Position numbers and translations under genes: made by a program
In this document: piece by piece, positions 42,217 through 50,757 of the stretch
Layout: each line of letters opens with the position of its first letter
How positions within the stretch are numbered: the stretch's first letter is position 1
Source: Paenibacillus sp. FSL H7-0326
GTDB taxonomy: Bacteria > Bacillota > Bacilli > Paenibacillales > Paenibacillaceae
Assembly (NCBI RefSeq): GCF_001955535.1
Contig: NZ_MPVN01000003.1
Coordinates: 124,001-188,000, forward strand
Reading direction: 5' to 3'
Length of the DNA stretch: 64,000 bases
Notes under the pieces: model-generated
Databases searched by the model: none
Told to the model about the DNA's origin: nothing
Seen by the model: the letters and a program-made list of their open reading frames with translations, nothing else

Positions 42217-44772
42217 ATGGAACTGTCAGGTATATGGAAGCTGATGCATTTTGACGTTGGGGAGAAGAATCCGCTTGAGCTTGCCGCACCAGGATTCGAT
42301 GATCGATTCTGGATCGGGGCGAGTGTACCGGGAGATGTTCATACGGCTTTAGTGGAACGGGGGATTATTGATCCGCCGTATTACGGTCATAATGACATCA
42401 AGAGCCGGTGGATTGAGCAAAAAGAATGGTGGTACCGTACAACGTTCACCTTGGATCAGGTCAGTGAGGCCGGAGAGAAGACCGAGCTTCATTTTGCAGG
42501 TCTGGATACGTTCGCGACCATCTATGTGAATGGACATGAGATTGGCAAGACGGACAATATGCTGATGTCGCATCAGTTTGACATAACCCGAATTGCCCGT
42601 AAGGGGTGGAATTCAGTAGCAATCAAGTTTGATCCGCTGTCGCTGCATCATAAGGACAAGGAGTTATTTGATTGGTCTTCCTATACCAAAGAGCGTCCAT
42701 GGATTCGGAAGGCAGCCATGAACTTTGGCTGGGATTGGGGTCCCCGCATGGTCACTGTCGGTGTGTGGGGTAAAGTCCATGTGAAGCAATACCGCCATGC
42801 CAAGATTGAACATATCGCGTCAGTGACCGCAGCTCTATCGGAAGCAAAGGCAGAGGTTCATGTGAGCGCTGCTATTAAAAGATATGTAAAGCAGGCGGAT
42901 TATCGCCTTTCTATAAATATTGTAGAGCATGATGGAAGGATCGCTGCTGCAGCTGAGCTTCCAGTCGAACAAGCGGGTGCAGACTTTAAGCTTGAAATTC
43001 CTGCGCCTAAGCTCTGGTGGACGCATGATTTGGGAGAGCCGTATTTGTACAGCATTGAGGTCAAGCTGTATGATGGCGATGACTTGCTTGATACTTATGA
43101 AGAAGCCTTGGGTATTCGGACACTCGAGCTGGCGCTGAAGGACTCGCAGGATAGAAATTCGTTCGCATTTATACTAAATGGCGTCAAAGTCTATGCCAAA
43201 GGTGCCAACTGGATTCCTGCCGATCATCTGATCGGATCGATCCCGGATCAGAAGTACTGCGATCTGGTTGATCTCGCGGCAGAGGGTCAGATGAACATGC
43301 TGCGTGTATGGGCAGGCGGCATTTATGAGAAGGACGTTTTTTATGAGGCGTGTGACCGCAGAGGTATCCTCGTATGGCAGGATTTCGCTTTTGCAAATGC
43401 GCTGTTCCCTGATTTTAACCGGGATTTTATGGATAATGTGAGACGCGAAGTGGTAGATAATGTGCTGCGTCTGCGGAATCACCCATCTCTTGCATTGTGG
43501 TGTGGAAATAATGAGATTGATTGGCTCTATGACATGAAGACGTCAAGTGGTGATATCCGGAGTCCATTCTACGGGGAGAGCATCTATCATGAGCTGATTC
43601 CTGAATTGCTTGAAGAGCTGGACCCTTCCCGTCCGTACTGGCCTTCATCACCTTATGGCGCTGAGTCAGGACAGGATGCGAATGATCCCGCTACAGGAGA
43701 TCGGCACAATTGGCAGGTCTGGCACGGCTCAGTCTATCCAAGAAAGCATGGAGAAGAGCCCGTGCTGGATTACAGCATTCAAGGGGTAACCTTCAAGAAT
43801 TATAAGCAAGATTATGCGCTGTTTAGCAGTGAATTTGGCATGCATGCCTCAGCTAATCGCTATACACTTGAGAAAAATATGCCCCCAGGCGAGTTCTATT
43901 GGGGAAGCCAGGAAATGGCTTACCGGAACAAGGACACCAATCATCAGAAGGGGATATTGTTAATGGAAGGCTACACAGGCATTCCGTCCGATATTGAAGA
44001 GTACATGAATTTCTCTATGCTTACACAGGCGGAAGGATTGAAGTATGGCATAGAGCACTTCAGACGAAATAATGACCGCAATAGTGGTGCGCTGGTCTGG
44101 CAGTTAAATGACAGCTGGCCGGGAACAAGCTGGGCGATGATTGATTATGAGCTTCTGCCTAAGGCCTCTTACTACTACGGGAAACGATTCTTTCATCCTT
44201 TGCTCTTATCCCTTGAATATGAAGCTGGTGAACCGCTTCGTTTATGGCTTGTCAATGATACGCCGAAGTCCGTGAGTGGAGTGATTGACCTGAAGGTATA
44301 TACTTTTGATGGAGAGATCATTTATGCGGCTTCCTATGAGGCACAAGCAGATCCAATCTCGTCGAAGGTGTATGCTGTGCTTGATGAAGCAGATATCCTG
44401 CAAGGATTCGGTCCTAGTGAAGTTATGATTGAGCTGTCATCCAGCTCGCTGCAAGTCCCTGCCAATCGCTATTACTTAAGAGACCCGAAGGATCTAAGTC
44501 TGGAGAAGACTCATCTTCACGTTCAGGTAGATGAGATGAATAGCACGGTAACGATAACGGCTGTGGACCATATGGCTCGATTTGTCAAGCTGGACCTGCC
44601 TAAGGGAAATGTCAAATTCAGTGATAACTACTTTGATCTGCTTCCTGGTGAGCAGAAAGTTGTAACGATTACACATCGTCATGGAGAAGATTTGCCTTGG
44701 TCAGAGCTTAGAGTCAGTGCACTTAACGAGGCATCAGCTACTCAAGTGAAGCAGACGAGTCGTATTCATTAA
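42217..44772 (+). CDS. Beta-mannosidase-like glycoside hydrolase family 2 protein
   Basis: An 851-residue GH2 enzyme. The sandwich domain begins with SGIWKLMHFDVGE and carries WWYRTTF and FAGLDTFATIYVNG; the Ig-like middle follows; the TIM barrel has VYAKGANWIPAD, LRVWAGGIYEKDVFYEACD, the acid/base Glu in LALWCGNNEIDW and the nucleophile Glu in FSSEFGMHA. The patterns GANWIPAD and SEFGMHA are those of beta-mannosidases. No signal peptide is seen, so it would release mannose from imported beta-mannosides in the cytoplasm. AAGAGGAG lies upstream. A strong terminator follows. Confidence 0.9.
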   Translation: MELSGIWKLMHFDVGEKNPLELAAPGFDDRFWIGASVPGDVHTALVERGIIDPPYYGHNDIKSRWIEQKEWWYRTTFTLDQVSEAGEKTELHFAGLDTFATIYVNGHEIGKTDNMLMSHQFDITRIARKGWNSVAIKFDPLSLHHKDKELFDWSSYTKERPWIRKAAMNFGWDWGPRMVTVGVWGKVHVKQYRHAKIEHIASVTAALSEAKAEVHVSAAIKRYVKQADYRLSINIVEHDGRIAAAAELPVEQAGADFKLEIPAPKLWWTHDLGEPYLYSIEVKLYDGDDLLDTYEEALGIRTLELALKDSQDRNSFAFILNGVKVYAKGANWIPADHLIGSIPDQKYCDLVDLAAEGQMNMLRVWAGGIYEKDVFYEACDRRGILVWQDFAFANALFPDFNRDFMDNVRREVVDNVLRLRNHPSLALWCGNNEIDWLYDMKTSSGDIRSPFYGESIYHELIPELLEELDPSRPYWPSSPYGAESGQDANDPATGDRHNWQVWHGSVYPRKHGEEPVLDYSIQGVTFKNYKQDYALFSSEFGMHASANRYTLEKNMPPGEFYWGSQEMAYRNKDTNHQKGILLMEGYTGIPSDIEEYMNFSMLTQAEGLKYGIEHFRRNNDRNSGALVWQLNDSWPGTSWAMIDYELLPKASYYYGKRFFHPLLLSLEYEAGEPLRLWLVNDTPKSVSGVIDLKVYTFDGEIIYAASYEAQADPISSKVYAVLDEADILQGFGPSEVMIELSSSSLQVPANRYYLRDPKDLSLEKTHLHVQVDEMNSTVTITAVDHMARFVKLDLPKGNVKFSDNYFDLLPGEQKVVTITHRHGEDLPWSELRVSALNEASATQVKQTSRIH

Positions 44773-44840
44773 TTTTATGGATGAAGCGGCAGCTGATGTA
44801 ACTCATTACTGAAAGCTCAGAATAACACGCTGCACACATA

Positions 44841-44880
44841 AACAAGCCCTTCCTCCAATGATTAGGAGAGAGGGCTTGTT
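44841..44880. terminator. Bidirectional terminator between the mannosidase and TrpD-like genes
   Basis: AACAAGCCCT-CCTCC pairs with GGAG-AGGGCTTGTT around AATGATTA, followed by TGTT on the plus strand and preceded by an A-rich stretch. It serves both converging genes. Confidence 0.8.
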
Positions 44881-44906
44881 TGTTATATGGTTTACTTCAC
44901 AAGGAT

Positions 44907-45968
44907 TCATTTCAACTCCGTCACGACACTCGCCGGCTCCGGGTTCGGGGTGATATGCTCACGGAACAACTGATAAGTATTCCAGGCGTCTCCATTCTCA
45001 AGTAGAGATTTGCTGATATAAATACCTTCCTCGATCGAAGGTGCATGCTCTGCGATATATAACCGGACACCTGCATTAAAGATGACTTGATTCATAAACG
45101 GCATCATCCCTTTGCCTTGCAGAACTTCGAGCGTGACTTCAGCCTGCTTGGCTGCGGTCCATTTTATATCAGGAACATAAGAATCAATATCATACATTTC
45201 GGGATCAAGCACGAGCAGTGTGGTCTGACCATTCTGCGCAAGATAGGTCCGGGTTGGCCTGTGGATATGCAAGTCTTCGGAGCCTTCCGATCCTTGAATG
45301 ATCATAGCCCTTCGATAGTTCAAATCCGTCAACAGCTTGGCTGTTTTCTCAAACACGGTATTATGAAAAATACCAAACACCAGATAAGGAGAGTGGCTGT
45401 AATCAATCAGCTTCTCTGCAGTATTAAAGATGGTGCGCAGCCCCATTTCCTCACGGAGCTGACGAAGCCCGCTCAGCCTACCGCTGTATCGTTCTGCTTG
45501 TACGAAGCGTACGCCGCTCGCTTCCGCTGCCTGCTGGCAGCTGGCGTCATCAGCGGTATCTGTGTTGATACCGAGTGCTCTGAACAATACCGGATAGGTT
45601 ACTCCCCATTTGGGAGGAAGCGGCTCGGAGCCATGTAGTGTTACTTTGACACCGGCAGCTGCAACGACAAACGCGGTCGCTAGTGAGGCGTAATAAGAAT
45701 TACTGCGTCCATCATATGGCCCGGCAAAATCAATGCCTTCATGAGCATAGCTGCGATCAGCATATTTACGGCAAATGTCAACAAATGCTTTTAATTCATC
45801 CGTGCTTTCCATTTTGAGTCTTGCTGATGCAAGGAAAGCACCGATCTGAACAGGCGTTGCCGTTTGTGACAAGATTAGCTCTGCACACCTAGCGGCTTCC
45901 TCGTAGGTCAAATCACGAGAGCCTCTTTTACCTCTGCCCACTTCCTTAAGAAAATGGTTCATATTCAT
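44907..45968 (-). CDS. Anthranilate phosphoribosyltransferase-like protein (TrpD/TrpD2 family)
   Basis: A 353-residue nucleoside phosphorylase/TrpD-type transferase. The helical N-terminal domain has LTYEEAARCAELILSQTATP and QIGAFLASARLKMES; the catalytic domain has FAGPYDGRSNSYYASL in place of the Asp-Gly-Thr-Gly-Gly motif of true TrpD, so tryptophan synthesis is unlikely. Relatives such as YbiB/TrpD2 bind nucleic acids or have unknown roles. It is 21 bases after the ANTAR regulator gene on the minus strand, so the two are cotranscribed and both are probably linked to nitrite/nitrate assimilation. AAGGAGG precedes the start. Confidence 0.78.
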   Translation of the reverse strand: MNMNHFLKEVGRGKRGSRDLTYEEAARCAELILSQTATPVQIGAFLASARLKMESTDELKAFVDICRKYADRSYAHEGIDFAGPYDGRSNSYYASLATAFVVAAAGVKVTLHGSEPLPPKWGVTYPVLFRALGINTDTADDASCQQAAEASGVRFVQAERYSGRLSGLRQLREEMGLRTIFNTAEKLIDYSHSPYLVFGIFHNTVFEKTAKLLTDLNYRRAMIIQGSEGSEDLHIHRPTRTYLAQNGQTTLLVLDPEMYDIDSYVPDIKWTAAKQAEVTLEVLQGKGMMPFMNQVIFNAGVRLYIAEHAPSIEEGIYISKSLLENGDAWNTYQLFREHITPNPEPASVVTELK

Positions 45969-45989
45969 AGGGTTACCTCCTTACGATGC

Positions 45990-46577
45990 TTAAGCTTTGA
46001 GCATTTGATGGGCCTTGACGATGGAGACAGCGACGTCTACGATCCGTTTTCGTTCATTCATCGCCTTTTTGCGGAGAAGGTCGTAAGCCTCGGATTCACT
46101 AATACGATTAATATCACTAAGAATACCTTTAGCCATGTCAATCCATTTACGATCCTCGATCCTGGCGAGCAGCTGTTTGCGTTCACTGGCCCATTCCTGT
46201 CTTTCAAAAAAACGTTTCTCACTAAAGTGCAGCGTCCAATCAAGCTCATGCTCCTTCATGGCAGGAGTCAATATTCCATCAATGGGTGCCTCGACTTCAC
46301 AGGAAGTGATAGAAGCACTAGCTGCATCCGGACTGCACCACCACAAGAGAGGCAGAGGCTTGATCTGAATCAGCTTCTCGCTCCACGACTGAATCTCGTA
46401 CACAGGCAGGTGCAAGATGGCGGCGTCTGCCTTGGATATATGCGCGTGGATGTCGGCTTCATTACCCGCAGCGAGAACAAGATAACCACTGGACTCCAGC
46501 AGGGATTGGGGGCGAGTATGCTCTTGCGTCAGGCCGGCATCTTGGACATGGGTTTCTACAAGTAATAAAGAACGCAT
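45990..46577 (-). CDS. ANTAR-domain RNA-binding antiterminator
   Basis: A 195-residue protein with a degenerate N-terminal receiver-like domain (about 1-120; the usual phospho-acceptor Asp context is not clear) and a C-terminal ANTAR domain (about 135-190). The ANTAR signature covers RIEDRKWIDMAKGILSD (three-helix start with Ala-Lys-Gly) and ISESEAYDLLRKKAMNERKR. ANTAR dimers bind paired hexaloop hairpins in RNA and prevent terminator formation. Just across the divergent intergenic region the nirB2 leader has such a hairpin and a terminator, so it is very likely the regulator of nirB2-nirD2-SUMT. What it senses is not visible. Confidence 0.85.
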   Translation of the reverse strand: MRSLLLVETHVQDAGLTQEHTRPQSLLESSGYLVLAAGNEADIHAHISKADAAILHLPVYEIQSWSEKLIQIKPLPLLWWCSPDAASASITSCEVEAPIDGILTPAMKEHELDWTLHFSEKRFFERQEWASERKQLLARIEDRKWIDMAKGILSDINRISESEAYDLLRKKAMNERKRIVDVAVSIVKAHQMLKA

Positions 46578-46718
46578 GGAAGCCTGGGCACCTCCTTATT
46601 TGTTGAAAAATCATAATGCCATGGATTGGTTCCGTTTCATCATTTTGTTCATTTTCTCTCGTTTGTTTCCAAAAAGCAATCCTTATTTTGTGAAAAAACA
46701 CACTGTTATTATTAAATT

Positions 46719-46735
46719 TGTGAGAAAACCTCACG
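46719..46735. promoter_or_regulatory. Possible GlnR/TnrA nitrogen-control site
   Basis: TGTGA-GAAAACC-TCACG matches TGTNA-N7-TNACA with one base off. It lies about 100 bases before the inferred nirB2 start and between the divergent genes. Weak evidence but fits the context. Confidence 0.35.
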
Positions 46736-46793
46736 TCAAATCAGTTTATTATACATAGATATTAATGTAACATGGAACACTGCGTAAAGTATA

Positions 46794-46822
46794 TTGACAT
46801 AAAATAAAAAACAAATTATAGT
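46794..46822 (+). promoter_or_regulatory. Sigma-A promoter of nirB2
   Basis: TTGACA (46794-46799) and TATAGT (46817-46822) are separated by 17 bases. It implies a leader of about 160 bases containing the antitermination element. Confidence 0.75.
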
Positions 46823-46848
46823 AATAACATCAAATTCATAAACGTCTT

Positions 46849-46868
46849 CGAATACAATGGCGTATTCG
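46849..46868 (+). promoter_or_regulatory. ANTAR-type hairpin P1 in the nirB2 leader
   Basis: CGAATAC and GTATTCG form a perfect 7-bp stem enclosing the six-base loop AATGGC, with A at loop position 1 and G at position 4, the conserved pattern of ANTAR target hairpins. It starts about 20 bases after the inferred transcription start. Confidence 0.7.
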
Positions 46869-46880
46869 TCTAGGAATGGC

Positions 46881-46950
46881 AACGAAGCCTGACCTCGTTT
46901 GATCCAGGGAACAACTGTGTTCTCTGTTGATAGCGCGGCAGGCTTTTTTT
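46881..46950 (+). terminator. Regulated terminator of the nirB2 leader with overlapping candidate hairpin P2
   Basis: AAGCCTG (46885-46891) pairs with CAGGCTT (46939-46945), with an inner helix AGGGAACA/TGTTCTCT and a run of T to 46950. A competing helix AACGA/TCGTT (46881-46899) includes the 5' arm, so formation of one prevents the other. The P2 loop as I draw it has nine bases, not six, so this part is less certain than P1. Confidence 0.75.
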
Positions 46951-46989
46951 GTTCATAAAGAGAGGGATTTCGGAAGGGAGAGGTACAAT

Positions 46990-49416
46990 ATGTCTGAACG
47001 CAGCAAATTAGTACTTATCGGTAACGGGATGGCTGGTATTCGAACCATTGAGCATCTGCTCAAGCTTGCACCGGAGAAATACGAAATAACCGTTTTCGGG
47101 GAGGAGCCTTACCCAAATTACAATAGAATCATGTTGTCTTCGGTACTCGCGGGTGGAACGTCAGTAGATGACATTATCATAAATGAATGGTCTTGGTATG
47201 AGGAGCATCATATTCGCTTATATACAGGGGATCCTGTTATTGAAGTCAATACAATGAAGAAGACGGTCACTTCCGCATCAGGAGTAGAGGCGCCATATGA
47301 TCAGTTGATTTTTGCAACAGGATCTAAAGCATTTATACTCCCTCTGCCCGGCGCGGATAAAGAAGGCGTTATCGGCTTCCGAGATGTGAAGGACTGTGAA
47401 ACGATGTTTGAAGCTTCCGCTAATTATAAGAAGGCGGCCGTCATCGGGGGAGGATTGCTGGGCCTAGAAGCGGCGCGTGGTCTCCTGAATTTGGGCATGG
47501 ATGTGACGGTCATTCATAACAGTGAGTATCTAATGAACCGACAGCTCGACATTCCAGCATCAACCATGCTGCGCAAGGAGCTTGAAGGGCAGGGTATGAA
47601 GTTCTTACTGAATAAGCAAACGGCAGAGCTAGTCGGACGGAGGCGTGTAAGTGGGCTCAAATTCCGGGATGGGGAGAAGCTGGCTGCTGACCTGGTTGTC
47701 ATGGCTGTCGGCATTCTGCCCAATGTAACACTTGCTAAGAGTGCCGGACTTGCGGTGAAACGTGGAATCATCGTAAACGACAGTATGGAAACCAGTATAC
47801 CGGGGGTATATGCGGTAGGTGAATGTGCAGAGCACAATGGAATTACTTACGGGTTGGTAGCACCCCTTTATGAGCAAGGGAATGTGCTGGCTAAACATTT
47901 GGCGAATGTGGAGCACCAGGGTTATCACGGCTCCGTTACTTCGACGAAGCTGAAGGTGTCCGGTGTCGATGTATTCTCGGCAGGTGATTATCTGGATACA
48001 GAGGATACCCGTTCCTTGCGTTACCAAGATGATATCGACGGTGTTTACAAAAAAATCGTGCTCCGCGGTGATCAGCTGGTTGGAGCCGTATTGTTCGGAG
48101 ATACAAATGATGGAGCTTCCTTGTTCTCGCTTATCCGCAGCGGGGAGTCGATTGCGGGACGAGAGAAAGAGCTGCTTCTTGGAATGAAGCTGGATACGGC
48201 CTCTGCAGGTGCCAAAATCATGGATATGCCCATGGACGAAATCGTCTGCGGCTGTAACGGCGTTACGAAGCAGACTGTCGTTGATGCCATTGGTCAGGGC
48301 TGTCATAGTGTTGCTGAAGTCAAGGGCTGTACCAAAGCATCAGCTTCATGCGGCGGCTGTAAACCGATCGTTGAACAGCTGATTACCGCTTATGCAGGGG
48401 ATGCAGCGAAGACAGGAATGAAGGAAGGGATCTGTTCCTGTACAACACTTGATCGTGAGGAGATCATTGCAGGTATTAAGGAAATGGGTCTGAAGAATGT
48501 GAAGGAAGTCATGAACGTCATGGGCTGGAATGAGCCGGAAGGCTGTACCAAATGCAGACCCGCACTGAACTATTATCTTGGCATGCTATGGCCGTCTGAA
48601 TATGTAGACCAGAAGGAGTCCCGTTTCACGAACGAGCGTTATCATGCGAACATTCAAAAGGATGGAACGTTCTCAGTAGTACCACGGATATATGGCGGTG
48701 TTACTTCTCCGGGTGAACTGAAGCGGATTGCTGAGGTTGCGGAAAAATATGATGTACCTATGGTGAAATTCACAGGTGGACAGCGTCTCGATCTGCTTGG
48801 TGTCAAGAAAGAAGATTTGCCTAGCATGTGGGAGGATCTCGATATGCCTTCTGGTCATGCTTATGGCAAAACACTCCGCACGGTCAAGACCTGTGTGGGA
48901 TCAACCTTCTGTCGATTTGGAACGAAGGACTCCATCGCGATGGGCATCCGGCTTGAAAAGACATTCGAAGGATTAAATGCTCCGCATAAAGTGAAAATGG
49001 CGGTATCCGGTTGTCCTCGTAACTGTGCCGAATCCGTAATTAAAGACGTGGGTGTGGTCGCACTGGATGGAGCATGGGAGATCTATGTTGGAGGTAACGG
49101 CGGGATTAAGGTTAGAGCCGGAGAGCTGTTATGCACAGTGAAAACAGAGGATGAAGTCGTCGAATGGTCTGCTGCATTCCTTCAATATTATAGAGAACAA
49201 GCGAGCTGGGGTGTGCGTACTTCAGATTGGATCGAAAAAGTTGGCCTCGAGTCTATCAAGGAAGCACTAGCTGATGCACAGTATAGAACTGAGCTTGTGT
49301 CTCGGATCAATGAGACATTGGCAAAAACGGTAGATCCATGGAAAGAGATCGCTCAGAACAAAGAGCTTCGGAAGAACTTCGAGCCGCTGAATCGTTATCA
49401 GCTCTCACATGAATAG
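46990..49416 (+). CDS. nirB: NADH-nitrite reductase large subunit NirB (intact copy)
   Basis: An 808-residue siroheme protein. ATG 46990 is chosen because GGGAGAGG is 6 bases upstream. Order: FAD/NADH domain with GNGMAGIRTIEH (8-19) and GGGLLGLEAARG, BFD-like [2Fe-2S] region with CGCNGVTKQ and CGGCKP, a second Cys cluster CSCTTLD and CTKCRP, ferredoxin-like reductase half-domain, and the siroheme-[4Fe-4S] site KTCVGSTFC and GCPRNCAES. It reduces nitrite to ammonium with NADH in the cytoplasm. It is homologous to the frameshifted copy at 13041-15462. It lies behind an ANTAR-regulated terminator. Confidence 0.93.
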   Translation: MSERSKLVLIGNGMAGIRTIEHLLKLAPEKYEITVFGEEPYPNYNRIMLSSVLAGGTSVDDIIINEWSWYEEHHIRLYTGDPVIEVNTMKKTVTSASGVEAPYDQLIFATGSKAFILPLPGADKEGVIGFRDVKDCETMFEASANYKKAAVIGGGLLGLEAARGLLNLGMDVTVIHNSEYLMNRQLDIPASTMLRKELEGQGMKFLLNKQTAELVGRRRVSGLKFRDGEKLAADLVVMAVGILPNVTLAKSAGLAVKRGIIVNDSMETSIPGVYAVGECAEHNGITYGLVAPLYEQGNVLAKHLANVEHQGYHGSVTSTKLKVSGVDVFSAGDYLDTEDTRSLRYQDDIDGVYKKIVLRGDQLVGAVLFGDTNDGASLFSLIRSGESIAGREKELLLGMKLDTASAGAKIMDMPMDEIVCGCNGVTKQTVVDAIGQGCHSVAEVKGCTKASASCGGCKPIVEQLITAYAGDAAKTGMKEGICSCTTLDREEIIAGIKEMGLKNVKEVMNVMGWNEPEGCTKCRPALNYYLGMLWPSEYVDQKESRFTNERYHANIQKDGTFSVVPRIYGGVTSPGELKRIAEVAEKYDVPMVKFTGGQRLDLLGVKKEDLPSMWEDLDMPSGHAYGKTLRTVKTCVGSTFCRFGTKDSIAMGIRLEKTFEGLNAPHKVKMAVSGCPRNCAESVIKDVGVVALDGAWEIYVGGNGGIKVRAGELLCTVKTEDEVVEWSAAFLQYYREQASWGVRTSDWIEKVGLESIKEALADAQYRTELVSRINETLAKTVDPWKEIAQNKELRKNFEPLNRYQLSHE

Positions 49417-49441
49417 GGATAAATAGGGGGAGACATAAGCC

Positions 49442-49756
49442 ATGAGTCATAAATATTTGGTAGCATACGAATCCGATATTGATGTCCTAGGAACAAGAGT
49501 TGTGATGATTGAGAACACCGAGGTTGCTCTGTTCAAGCTGAGTGACGGTACCATTAAGGCGCTCGAGAATCGTTGTCCCCACAAGGGAGGGAAGCTCTCG
49601 GAAGGGATGGTATGCGGCAGTAATGTGCACTGCCCGCTTCATGACTGGAAAGTCCATCTCTGCAGCGGAGAGGTTCAAGCACCGGATGAGGGCAAGGTTG
49701 ATGCCTATGCGCTCGAAATAGATCCGGCGAGCGGTGCCGTTTATGTAACGTTATGA
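49442..49756 (+). CDS. nirD: Nitrite reductase small subunit NirD with intact Rieske site
   Basis: A 104-residue Rieske-type subunit with both ligand boxes complete: CPHKGG and CPLHDW. It should therefore bind a [2Fe-2S] cluster, unlike the copy at 12695-13018. It partners NirB2, 25 bases upstream, and overlaps the next gene by four bases (ATGA). AGGGGGAG is the ribosome site. Confidence 0.92.
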   Translation: MSHKYLVAYESDIDVLGTRVVMIENTEVALFKLSDGTIKALENRCPHKGGKLSEGMVCGSNVHCPLHDWKVHLCSGEVQAPDEGKVDAYALEIDPASGAVYVTL

Positions 49757-50535
49757 AGAAGAACAGCGGATATGTAAGCATAGTTGGTGCAGGTCCTGGA
49801 GACCCTGAGCTGCTCACATTGAAGGCACTTCGGTGTATGGAGAAGGCAGATATTATTCTGTATGATCGTCTGGTGAACGAAGAGATTCTCAGCTATGCGC
49901 GGCCTGAGGCAAGGAGAATCTACTGCGGCAAAGCGCCTGGCGTTCATGCCATGACTCAGCAAAAGATACAGCAGAAGCTTATCGAATACGCAGCAGCAGG
50001 CCATCATGTCGTCAGATTGAAGGGTGGAGATTCATTCGTCTTCGGCCGAGGAGGCGAAGAGGCGCTTGCTCTGGCTGAACGAGGAATTGCTTATGAAGTC
50101 ATTCCTGGAGTTACTTCCGCGATTGGAGCCGGCAGCTCCGCTCTTATTCCACTTACGCACCGTGGTGCAGCGGTTTCGTTCGCCTGCATAACGGCAAGCC
50201 GAAAGGAAGAGGGTGGAGATCAGCAGGAGATAGGCAAGCTTGCCATGTATGTGGACACCTTGGTTATATATATGGGAGTGAGTCATATCTCAACTATTCG
50301 CAATGAGCTGATCGCATCCGGAAAAAAAGTGGATACACCGGTTGCTATCATTGAGAGAGGGACCACGGAGCAGGAGCGAATCATGGTTACAACTTTGGAT
50401 CAGCTCGAGGAGACTGCCAAGATCAATGCGATTGAGAATCCGGCTCTCATTATTATTGGTGAGGTTGTGAAGGTGAGGGAGGAGCTGCTGCAGTTACAGC
50501 AGCAGCTGCCTGCTCGAATGGAGCAGATTGGATAA
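49753..50535 (+). CDS. Uroporphyrinogen-III C-methyltransferase (SUMT)
   Basis: A 260-residue tetrapyrrole methylase. Motifs are VGAGPGDPELLTLKALR, LYDRLVN, RLKGGDSFVFGRGGEE and VIPGVTSA, all typical of SUMT/CobA/NasF-type enzymes. It adds two methyl groups from S-adenosylmethionine to uroporphyrinogen III to give precorrin-2, the siroheme precursor required by NirB. The four-base overlap with nirD indicates coupled translation. No oxidase/ferrochelatase domain is fused, so siroheme completion needs another gene elsewhere. Confidence 0.93.
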   Translation: MKKNSGYVSIVGAGPGDPELLTLKALRCMEKADIILYDRLVNEEILSYARPEARRIYCGKAPGVHAMTQQKIQQKLIEYAAAGHHVVRLKGGDSFVFGRGGEEALALAERGIAYEVIPGVTSAIGAGSSALIPLTHRGAAVSFACITASRKEEGGDQQEIGKLAMYVDTLVIYMGVSHISTIRNELIASGKKVDTPVAIIERGTTEQERIMVTTLDQLEETAKINAIENPALIIIGEVVKVREELLQLQQQLPARMEQIG

Positions 50536-50574
50536 GGGAATAGTTATGGTAGTTTATACACCATCATTTTGAAG

Positions 50575-50621
50575 AGTATGCCAAGAGATAGGCGATTACG
50601 TCTACCTTGGTGTGCTTTTTT
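50575..50621 (+). terminator. Terminator of the nirB2-nirD2-SUMT operon
   Basis: GTATGCCAAG and CTTGGTGTGC with an inner TAGGCG/CGTCTA helix around ATTA, followed by six T. Confidence 0.8.
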
Positions 50622-50757
50622 AGTATGCTAGAGGTGTGAAATGATGGACATGAGATTGCGAGTTACAATATTTACATTATATTGCTATAATTTAGTTTGT
50701 TTCGTCCTGAAAACACTATTTGCTAAGTTAATAGATTGAGCGAAAGGAGTTGTTCGA

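Noticed and set aside
45087..45638. Plus-strand frame of 183 codons opposite the TrpD-like gene
   Set aside because: Shadow frame; the minus-strand reading has family motifs and operon spacing.
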